DNA of 64,000 nt from Magnetococcus sp. PR-3 (lineage in GTDB: Bacteria > Pseudomonadota > Magnetococcia > Magnetococcales > Magnetococcaceae), in the NCBI RefSeq assembly GCF_036689865.1, contig NZ_JBAHUQ010000020.1, positions 46,690-110,689 of the forward strand. Direction: 5' to 3'. The notes under the pieces were generated by a model that saw only the letters and a list, made by a program, of their open reading frames with translations, was not told the origin of the DNA and did not search any database. Below are positions 11,278 to 17,750 of this stretch, piece after piece (position 1 is the first letter of the stretch; each line of letters opens with the position of its first letter). The translations under genes and the position numbers were made by a program.

Positions 11278-11868
11278 TTGGTGATGAAAGAGGAAGAGGT
11301 TTTGGTATTGTGGAAGGCGCAGGTAGATCCGCCTATGGTGGATCGTTGCCCTATGGGGTGGAGGAAGCATCTGTTTATTGTCTTTCAGGATGTCTGTCAT
11401 ACGTTGCAACTGCCTAACTCTGAGTCCCATGCTTTTTTGAACCATTTGATTGTGGCGATCAACGCTTGGTGTGGTCCTTATCCAGACCCCTCTTTGTTAC
11501 CTTGGGTCGTTGGGGTTCAGCGTTATCGTCCAGAGGTCTATCAAGCTTTCTCTCAAAACCGGCCCGACAGCTTAGATCCTGCTTGGTCTATTAACTGCAA
11601 AACCTATGGTTTAACCTGTGCCATTTATCATGGACTAACAGGGGATGCCAACCCCATGCGTATGCGTGAGCGGATGTGGGAGGCGGAAGATCTGATTGAG
11701 GAGTATTACGAAACCCACGGAGGGCGCTGTATTGGGCCGTTTGATGGGCGTAGTACCGAAGAGATCTACCAGATGTGTGGCCATATTGAAGATATGTTGC
11801 ACTGTCTGGATGGTTTGGCTCTGCGTAAGCCTGAACTTGTTGTGCCTGTGGTGGCTGACCAAGTTTAA
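11278..11868 (+). CDS. Uncharacterised cytoplasmic protein
   Basis: I do not recognise this family. The 196-residue product has no signal peptide or membrane helix. It is rich in Trp, Cys and His (for example HAFLNHLIVAINAWCGPYPD and GHIEDMLHCLDGLALRKPEL) and looks like a compact, mostly helical globular protein. The beginning is ambiguous: TTG (11278), GTG (11281) and ATG (11284) are consecutive in-frame codons. AAGGA at 11266-11270 is best spaced for TTG or GTG, so initiation may be at a weak codon. It lies downstream of the cyclase-like regulator but behind its terminator, and converges on the hydrolase gene. Good ribosome spacing and a terminator that fits its end support it being real. 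Confidence 0.7.
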   Translation: MVMKEEEVLVLWKAQVDPPMVDRCPMGWRKHLFIVFQDVCHTLQLPNSESHAFLNHLIVAINAWCGPYPDPSLLPWVVGVQRYRPEVYQAFSQNRPDSLDPAWSINCKTYGLTCAIYHGLTGDANPMRMRERMWEAEDLIEEYYETHGGRCIGPFDGRSTEEIYQMCGHIEDMLHCLDGLALRKPELVVPVVADQV

Positions 11869-11889
11869 ACAGATCGTGGTGGGAAGATT

Positions 11890-11922
11890 AAAGGGGGTGG
11901 GCATGTGCTCACCCCCTTTTTA
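11890..11922. terminator. Bidirectional terminator between convergent genes
   Basis: AAAGGGGGTG (11890-11899) / CACCCCCTTT (11910-11919), extended inside by GCA/TGC. T residues follow on the plus strand and the matching A-rich start gives T residues on the minus strand. It can serve both the 11278 gene and the 11930 gene. Confidence 0.8.
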
Positions 11923-11929
11923 TATGTGC

Positions 11930-12853
11930 TTATTGTGTGAAGAGAGGGTCGACAAAGTTAACGATCTCTTCTGCCAAGGTATCCCCATCAAGGTCAGGGA
12001 AAAAATGCCCGGCTCCGTCAATAATGCTGAGTTTAAAGTTCTTAGAGAGCTTGCTGCTCTGTAATGTTGGGAGCAGGTCTGCAACGACACGATCTTCACT
12101 GCCCACAGCAATCAAGGTGGGTACGGCAATGTGTTTGAGTAGATTGGGGGTATCTTTGCGTGGATCAGCTTTGTAGTAGCTCACAAAGCTTCGCGGGGTG
12201 ACTTTGGCATCCTTACAATAGATAAAGCCTGGGGGCTGTATGAGGGCGTCTCGGCTGACGCTCTGTTTGCTAAACAGCAGTGCTTTACCCAGCCAAGTCA
12301 TTAAATCCCCATTGAACCGTTCCTTATAACTGAGCATGGCTTTTTTCATGCTCCAAGTGGATGGAGCAACCAAAACAGCGCCTCGAATAACGGGGTCAAC
12401 CTGTTCTGTCAGATACCATGCCACTTGGCTTCCGCCACGGGAGTGCCCGAGTAGGACAATTTTACGAATGCCCTGATGCTTAAGCCACTGTACCCAAGCG
12501 CTAATTTCTCCGACGGCCTCTTCATGGGTATGCCGGTGAGGATGCTCACACTTATAGCTGCCATGGCGGTTGCTAATACCTAGGCTTAAATTAATCGCCA
12601 GGCTGTTCCATCCTGCCTCTTCCAATAGAGATTGGGTGGACGCAATCATCTCCATGCGGTTGTGCGCTAATGTACCGTGAACCATGAGAAAGGCGACATC
12701 TTTATGAGCGGTCTCAGGTGATTTAAGAAAGTGGGCATTGAGCTCAATTCCGTTATAGGAGAGTGAGACATCTTTGCCGGCTGTTTCTCCCCAGGAGGGA
12801 AGGAGCAGGACAACAAGAAGTGTTATAAGTTGGGACAGGGGCTGAAAGCGCAT
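11930..12853 (-). CDS. Exported alpha/beta hydrolase
   Basis: A 307-residue protein with an N-terminal signal peptide (LITLLVVLLLPSW) and an alpha/beta-hydrolase fold. The nucleophile elbow is GHSRGG, the probable oxyanion region is MVHGTLAHNR, the acid is in GSEDRV, and the catalytic histidine is in GAGHFFPD, so a full Ser-Asp-His triad is present. The second half of the nucleophile neighbourhood and the HGTL motif recall esterase/dienelactone-hydrolase-like proteins, but the substrate is not predictable. I chose ATG 12853 because GAGGA sits 5 bases before it; GTG 12868 and ATG 12865 are alternatives. It acts in the periplasm or outer envelope. It is single-gene and convergent with the 11278 gene. 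Confidence 0.82.
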   Translation of the reverse strand: MRFQPLSQLITLLVVLLLPSWGETAGKDVSLSYNGIELNAHFLKSPETAHKDVAFLMVHGTLAHNRMEMIASTQSLLEEAGWNSLAINLSLGISNRHGSYKCEHPHRHTHEEAVGEISAWVQWLKHQGIRKIVLLGHSRGGSQVAWYLTEQVDPVIRGAVLVAPSTWSMKKAMLSYKERFNGDLMTWLGKALLFSKQSVSRDALIQPPGFIYCKDAKVTPRSFVSYYKADPRKDTPNLLKHIAVPTLIAVGSEDRVVADLLPTLQSSKLSKNFKLSIIDGAGHFFPDLDGDTLAEEIVNFVDPLFTQ

Positions 12854-13217
12854 GGGAGTCCTCATCACAGTCAGATCAAGAGCCGTGCAAGCAAACGTGA
12901 CTCAGGTAGGTTCGACTTTTTTAGTTTATCTACGATACATCATCAGTGCTGGGATAAAAATAGATGGCCGTATGTCACGTGGTTTTTTATCAGCGTCTGG
13001 CATAATTATCTATTCGACAGGGAGATTGAGAAACAGGCATTTCGCTATGAAAAAAGGTTCTGGTCCATTGAAAAACCGGTTACAGTAGGTAGACCTCAGA
13101 TCAAAGAATATGGTCATTTGCTTCTGTAAAGTGGAAGCAGGTGAAATTGGGGTGTGTCACCTGCAAACCCGTTAAGTTAAGTCTTAGCTTGCTCTCTATC
13201 ACGTTAAGGTAATACAG
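12854..13217. other. Divergent intergenic region, no gene
   Basis: About 360 bases between divergently transcribed genes. Two short overlapping frames on the plus strand (ending 13088 and 13129) have no ribosome site and no recognisable motif. I see no strong hairpin and no defined operator. Confidence 0.4.
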
Positions 13218-14120
13218 ATGATTGCTTCGTCAGATGAAACTGGACATATCGAAGGACGTTCTACCACGCGCATCGATATCGAGGTGCCTGCGATTTTGAT
13301 GCTCGGTAATAACCATCAAATGCAGGGTTTGACACAGAATGTCAGTTTTTCAAGTGTACGCCTTGAGTGCAGGCAGGAGCTAGAGAGTCGCCATATCGGG
13401 GAGGTGTGTCGTATTCAGTTGCAACTCCCTGCTGAAGAGGGGCAAGAGTGGGTTGAGTTAGAGGCTAGGATTACCCGGCAAGAAGAGGCCTCTATCGCCA
13501 TTCAGTTTACCCATACAGATACCAGCAGTTACCGAAAGCTAAAAGGGTTGTTGACGCGACATGCCGAAAACCCAAACCAGCTTATTCGTGAGATGGGGCG
13601 TCATCCTGAACTCTCAATGAGTGTGGTTCATATTGGCTTTATGAAAGAGGAGTTGTCCGATTTTATTACGGATTCGGTCAATGAGATCTTTATCGCCTTT
13701 TTAGCGCAAGATGTGGATAAGGGTCCTACTGTCATCAAGCAGGACTTTGAGCAGTATGAGCCACCAGATGCTGAAGCAACGGCAGTGGTCAATTTTAATG
13801 GCGCACTTACAGGGGGTATTCATCTTTCAGCCCCCATGCATGTTGTAATTGAGCTGGCCAACACGTTTAGTGGTGAAGAGGCGACCAATATTCGTGACCC
13901 TATGGTTGGTGATGCCTTCGGTGAACTGGCCAATCTGATTACCGGAGGTGTGCAAACACGTCTTTCCTCTGAGTTTGAAAATATTAACCTGACCCCTCCG
14001 ACCGTCGTGTTTGGTAAAGACTATGGCATTATTTACCAGAGTGATTTGCATAGTGTGAAGCAGTATTTCATGACACCAATTGGCCCCTTCTTCGTGGAGT
14101 GTTTTTTCGCTTCTACTTAA
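13218..14120 (+). CDS. PilZ-like / CheX-like two-domain protein
   Basis: A 300-residue cytoplasmic protein. Residues about 10-115 look like a PilZ domain, the c-di-GMP receptor fold: RSTTRIDIEVPA resembles the N-terminal Arg-rich motif, and QNVSFSSVRLE sits where (D/N)-x-S-x-x-G is expected, although the final Gly is Val. Residues about 150-300 resemble the CheX/CheC/FliY phosphatase family. The segment GDAFGELANLITGG (E236, N239) is the E-x-x-N dephosphorylation motif, with GALTGGIHLSAP as the preceding strand-turn. The likely role is to link c-di-GMP to dephosphorylation of a CheY-type regulator. It is a single-gene unit; the ATG at 13218 follows GTTAAGGTAATACAG. Confidence in the CheX-like half is higher than in the PilZ half. 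Confidence 0.75.
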   Translation: MIASSDETGHIEGRSTTRIDIEVPAILMLGNNHQMQGLTQNVSFSSVRLECRQELESRHIGEVCRIQLQLPAEEGQEWVELEARITRQEEASIAIQFTHTDTSSYRKLKGLLTRHAENPNQLIREMGRHPELSMSVVHIGFMKEELSDFITDSVNEIFIAFLAQDVDKGPTVIKQDFEQYEPPDAEATAVVNFNGALTGGIHLSAPMHVVIELANTFSGEEATNIRDPMVGDAFGELANLITGGVQTRLSSEFENINLTPPTVVFGKDYGIIYQSDLHSVKQYFMTPIGPFFVECFFAST

Positions 14121-14290
14121 GGTTGTCCCCCGTCACTACTTAACGAGAGCAGGGTTCTGCATAGGCTTATTCTGTCCGGTCTATCTGCTCAAAGATGTAT
14201 TGATAAAAACATCACTCAGGATTGTGACGCCTTGCATGGTGTTTGTATGTGAAACAGATTTTTATTCTGTAAACCAAGAGCTTTCCTGGA

Positions 14291-14304
14291 TTGATATGCG
14301 TCAA
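14291..14304. promoter_or_regulatory. FNR/DNR-type operator-like palindrome
   Basis: TTGATATGCGTCAA is a near-perfect match to the FNR-family box TTGAT-N4-ATCAA (one mismatch in the right half). It lies about 140 bases upstream of the Crp/Fnr-family gene at 14438, whose recognition helix has the matching E-x-x-S-R residues, so autoregulation is plausible. Confidence 0.5.
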
Positions 14305-14437
14305 TGACAGATTCCCCCCATCTTGACAGGATGCTGCATCGAGTGACTGCATATGTCATATATTAGGTGTTGCACAGACTTCTGTATGGAAGCGTGTAAG
14401 ATTCGGAATAAGCATGGAATGGATGCGGGGGGAAAGC

Positions 14438-15157
14438 ATGCAAGCGTGGCGTCAACAGGTTTTTCAAGAGCCGGTTTTTTCACAAAGTCCGATCTTTACA
14501 TCGTTGACCACCCAACAGCAGGCCTACCTAGAGCCCCATGTGGAACGCATTGCACTGGAGAAAAAAGGTGTGTTGTTTCATGAGGGGGGGCAAGCTAATA
14601 ACTTTTACGTGTTGCGTAAAGGTTTAATCAAGCTTTTCCGTCTCTCAGAAAATGGCACAGAAAAAGTGCTAGAGATCATCCGTCCGGGTGAAAATATTGC
14701 ACTTGCTCTGATGTTCCTCAACCGGCCGGCCTATCCTGTTACAGCGGAAGCGCTGCAAGCCAGTGAAGTTTATCAATTACCCAATGCGCCATTTATGGAG
14801 ATGTTGCACCAATCTCAGGAGACCTGTTTCCGTATTATGGGTTCTCTATCTGTACGTATGCATATGTTGGTGGCAGAGATTGAAAGTCTGAGTTTAAAAA
14901 ATGCCCCTCAGCGCTTTATTGATTATGTTATGAACCGCGTGGATGCTGAGATGCTGGCCCGCAACCAAGGAACAGTATCATTGGGTGTTCCCAAACATGT
15001 TCTAGCTTCCAAGCTCTCAATTAAGCCTGAGTCTCTTTCTCGTTTAATGCGCCGACTGAGTGATGAAGGGTTGATACGTGTGGAGCGTACAGATATTCAT
15101 ATTCTTGACTGTCGCTCTCTGCGAGATGCCTATTACAGCCTTGGCGATAACCGATAA
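14438..15157 (+). CDS. Crp/Fnr-family transcription regulator
   Basis: A 239-residue regulator. Residues about 25-140 form a cyclic-nucleotide-binding-type beta-barrel (GVLFHEGGQANNFYVLRKG, then IKLFRLSENGTEKVLEII). A long dimerisation helix follows, then a winged helix with SKLSIKPESLSRLMRRLSDE. The E-x-x-S-R residues in the recognition helix are those FNR-type proteins use to read TTGAT half-sites. There is no N-terminal cysteine cluster, so it is not a classic oxygen-sensing Fe-S FNR; it is closer to DNR/NnrR-type or heme-type members. The barrel lacks an obvious cAMP phosphate-binding R-S/T pair. Start at ATG 14438 with GGGGGGA just upstream; the in-frame ATG at 14414 is less well placed. 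Confidence 0.88.
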   Translation: MQAWRQQVFQEPVFSQSPIFTSLTTQQQAYLEPHVERIALEKKGVLFHEGGQANNFYVLRKGLIKLFRLSENGTEKVLEIIRPGENIALALMFLNRPAYPVTAEALQASEVYQLPNAPFMEMLHQSQETCFRIMGSLSVRMHMLVAEIESLSLKNAPQRFIDYVMNRVDAEMLARNQGTVSLGVPKHVLASKLSIKPESLSRLMRRLSDEGLIRVERTDIHILDCRSLRDAYYSLGDNR

Positions 15158-15351
15158 GCTCTCTTCTCTTTAAGATCGTTTGGCGCTTCTAAGCCGATTC
15201 TATTCTGCTCTACCTCGCAAGATCGCGACGGTAGCGTACGCATATCTTCACGTGCATCAGCACTGACATCGTTTTACATAAGAAAATTGCATAGTTTGCG
15301 ATCCCATCACTGGTGTTCATCGGTGATGTGCGTAACAATGCTATGTTGCTT

Positions 15352-15376
15352 TTTAGCTGAAGCTGCTTCAGCTAAA
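15352..15376. repeat. 25-base perfect inverted repeat
   Basis: TTTAGCTGAAGC (15352-15363) and GCTTCAGCTAAA (15365-15376) are exact reverse complements around a single T. As RNA it would fold with a small opened loop; no T run follows on either strand. It borders the structured region that begins at about 15399. A second, shorter hairpin, CATCAC/GTGATG (15305-15328), lies just before it. Confidence 0.7.
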
Positions 15377-15398
15377 TGTGTCGCTTTGGATTTTGCCA

Positions 15399-15606
15399 AC
15401 AGGTGAATACCTGTGAGTGGTGTACCTGCGTCCCTGTGTGGGGAAAAAAAGGTAGGCCGGGCGATAGTAAAAGGTGGCAAGCCTGCCCGGCCTACCCGAA
15501 AGTAGGTACCTCGGTCGGGAGCAACTCCAAGGTACCGTCCTCCGGCTCAACCAGTCTGGCAGGACCGGTTCGTCACGGGAGCCGAAGGAATCTTCAACAG
15601 TACACC
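15399..15606 (+). ncRNA. Predicted structured RNA, multi-helix junction, unknown family
   Basis: This gene-free, GC-richer stretch folds into a consistent set of helices. A leading hairpin ACAGGT/ACCTGT (15399-15414) is followed by a long-range closing helix GGTGTAC(C)TG (15419-15428) with CAGTACACC (15598-15606). Inside the closing helix are four hairpins: TCCC/GGGGA (15431-15444); GGTAGGCCGGGC/GCCCGGCCTACC (15451-15462, 15485-15496); GGTACCT/AGGTACC (15505-15511, 15530-15536) with inner GGAG/CTCC; and CCTcCGGCT/AGCCGaAGG (15539-15547, 15580-15588) with inner AACC-a-GTC/GAC-c-GGTT. A CGAAAG sequence joins two hairpins and can form a GNRA-like loop on the plus strand, hence the strand choice. 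I do not recognise the family. A mobile-element guide RNA scaffold (HEARO/omega-RNA type), another intron or element remnant, or a free regulatory RNA are all possible. Confidence 0.6.
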
Positions 15607-15695
15607 TGCCTTGAGCTGGGTACTGAGTCTGAGCTGTTTGCCGAGACGATGTATTAAAAGCAACAGCTGGGCCATAAATGTAAAAGACTGAAATC

Positions 15696-17606
15696 ATGGA
15701 ATATATAAGCAAAAATCCCCGTTTATCTTTTGTTGCCACCTGTTTTCGTCAAAACAGTGACGAGATCTCTGCGTTTTCTCCTGTTCTTCGGTCTTTTTTG
15801 GCTGTTTGTTTACTGGTGGGCTTGCTTGTGGGCGGCGCAAAGCCTGTTTTTGCGGAATCAACACTCCTAAAAGGAGACCGCATTGTTTTAGATGGAGCGG
15901 TTTCTAAAAAAAAGGGGGCTGTGCAAAAACTGTATAAAAACGCCCTTAAGTCCAGTAAAAATCAAGAGAAAGCAGCCTCTTTTATGCGCCTTGGGCATCT
16001 GGCTTGGCATGGTGTTGGGCAAAAATTAAATACCACCAAAGCGCTGGAATACTGGCAGAAGGCTTATCAGCTAGGTCGGTGGGATGCCGCTTATCTCATT
16101 GGCAAGCATTTTCATCGCCCACCCATTAAGCAGACTCCTGATCTTGAACGGGCTCATGTTTGGTATGAGCGTGCCGCTAGGGGAGGGCACGGGTTAGCTA
16201 TGTATACCCTTTGGCTTTTAGACCGGGAGCGGCAGGGGGGGATGGCAGGAAGTGCCAAACAGTGGTTGATACAAAGTGGTAAAGCGGGTGAGCCTTTAGC
16301 GATAAGCAAGCTCTCTTCAATGGCAGATATGGCTTATGATGGAAAAATTGGCGGAAAAAGTGCCGTTGAATGGTTGATCTTGGGGGCTTCGGTTGGGGAT
16401 CCTCTCTCGCGTATGGCATTGATTGCACGTCCTGAACGTGACAACTTGCCCTCACGTGTTGTCTTGGAATCATGGGCTGAAGAGGCTGTTCGCTTGGGAG
16501 AGTGGGGGGCTGTGGCCCTGCGCGACCGTTTTCGTCAATCACCACCCACGCTTGAGCCGAAGCCAACAAAAAAAGAAGATCCCAACCGCATGACGCGGGC
16601 CCAACTTGAGGCTGCGTTGGCGAACAACTCCAAGGCGCAACAAAAGAAGCGTGTCAAAGAGGCCGATACTTCCGTATCAAGAGTGAATAAGCCGCCGATG
16701 GCAACTTTGCCTAAAACACCACTAAACGATGTGGTCAAAAGCTCTGCACCTAAAAAAATAGAACCTAATGTTGCAGTGGAAGATGTTCAATCGACGGTCG
16801 TCACAACAGCACAACCTGCAGCGCCCACGCTCAAACCCAAGGTATCGGTTAAACCGCCACAACAAGCATCGGTCACACCAACCCCCAAACTGGTAACGGT
16901 GGATGGTAAATCCTATGAAGGTCTTTCATGGGCTCAGTTGATGCGGTTGGCAAGACGTGGGGATGCGGAAGCGCAATTCCGCTTGGGGCAGTCTTTACGG
17001 GATGAGTCAACGTCAGCCCGTAGTATTGATGATGGTTTTAAGTGGCTAAAGAAGTCGGCGAAGCAAGGTCATGTTCAGGCACAGAACAGTCTTGGTTATA
17101 TGTACTCTCAAGGTATTGGAACCCGTGTTGACTTTCGTAAAGCTCTAAAATGGTATGGAGAAGCCGCCAAACGTGGTGATGCCCTAGCCCAGTTTAATGT
17201 GGGGCATATGCATTTTCGTGGCAAAGGTGTTAAAGCCAACGCAGGTAGTGCTTATGGTTGGTATGTCAGTTCGGCCAAACAGGGGTTTGCCCCCGCACAA
17301 ACGGCCGTTGGCTATCTGTTAGAGAACGGTCTTGGTATCGATAAGAGCAGCGAACAAAGTATGAAGTGGTATACCCGGGCAGCCCGTCAGGGGTATGGCG
17401 CGGCCCATAATGCCATCGGTCGCTTTTTAATTGGGCGTGATGCAAACAATATGGAATCAAGGCGACGGGCCATTATGCATTTTCGTTTAGGTGCATGGGA
17501 AGGTGATGATGTGGCGCGAATTAACTACGACGCCTCCATTAAAGGGATGTCACGTGCACAGTTGGCACGTATTGATGCCCTGGCTAAGGTATGGAGAGAC
17601 CAGTAA
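15696..17606 (+). CDS. Exported Sel1-repeat protein A
   Basis: A 636-residue protein. A hydrophobic segment at about residues 33-51 (FLAVCLLVGLLVGGAKPVFA) with AxA-type ending acts as a signal peptide or anchor, unusually preceded by about 30 residues. The rest is two blocks of Sel1/TPR-like 36-residue repeats: about five degenerate copies at residues 85-280 and five to six better copies at 415-620 (for example AQNSLGYMYSQGIGT and ALKWYGEAAKRGD). A Lys/Pro/Thr-rich linker of about 110 residues separates them. Sel1 solenoids act as protein-protein scaffolds; no enzymatic domain is seen. No convincing Shine-Dalgarno sequence precedes the ATG, so the true start could be internal. It forms a pair with the larger Sel1 protein 144 bases downstream. 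Confidence 0.85.
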   Translation: MEYISKNPRLSFVATCFRQNSDEISAFSPVLRSFLAVCLLVGLLVGGAKPVFAESTLLKGDRIVLDGAVSKKKGAVQKLYKNALKSSKNQEKAASFMRLGHLAWHGVGQKLNTTKALEYWQKAYQLGRWDAAYLIGKHFHRPPIKQTPDLERAHVWYERAARGGHGLAMYTLWLLDRERQGGMAGSAKQWLIQSGKAGEPLAISKLSSMADMAYDGKIGGKSAVEWLILGASVGDPLSRMALIARPERDNLPSRVVLESWAEEAVRLGEWGAVALRDRFRQSPPTLEPKPTKKEDPNRMTRAQLEAALANNSKAQQKKRVKEADTSVSRVNKPPMATLPKTPLNDVVKSSAPKKIEPNVAVEDVQSTVVTTAQPAAPTLKPKVSVKPPQQASVTPTPKLVTVDGKSYEGLSWAQLMRLARRGDAEAQFRLGQSLRDESTSARSIDDGFKWLKKSAKQGHVQAQNSLGYMYSQGIGTRVDFRKALKWYGEAAKRGDALAQFNVGHMHFRGKGVKANAGSAYGWYVSSAKQGFAPAQTAVGYLLENGLGIDKSSEQSMKWYTRAARQGYGAAHNAIGRFLIGRDANNMESRRRAIMHFRLGAWEGDDVARINYDASIKGMSRAQLARIDALAKVWRDQ

Positions 17607-17750
17607 ATACGGCTTGTATAAGCGCCTTTTACAATGGTGGATAAGAGGACTAAACTAGCGGTACCAAAGGCCATAAAACAGGATATACCGATCTTCTCTT
17701 GATTGGTGTGGATGTATGGAATCATGCCAGGGATGGAATTAGGCGCAGTT

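Larger units (their letters stand above)
15158..15695. other. Gene-free region between the Crp/Fnr gene and Sel1 gene A
   Basis: About 540 bases. The first 140 show nothing I can name. The rest holds the CATCAC hairpin, the 25-base palindrome and the multi-helix RNA candidate. Overlapping short frames on both strands (15376-15657 plus, 15368-15739 minus) lack ribosome sites and are explained by the structured sequence. Confidence 0.6.

Noticed and set aside
12830..13129. 99-codon frame between the hydrolase and PilZ-like genes
   Set aside because: Its start overlaps the hydrolase gene on the other strand, it has no ribosome site, and its composition is not protein-like.
15368..15739. Short frames on both strands over the structured RNA
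   Set aside because: No ribosome site or domain; the base-pairing structure explains the sequence better.
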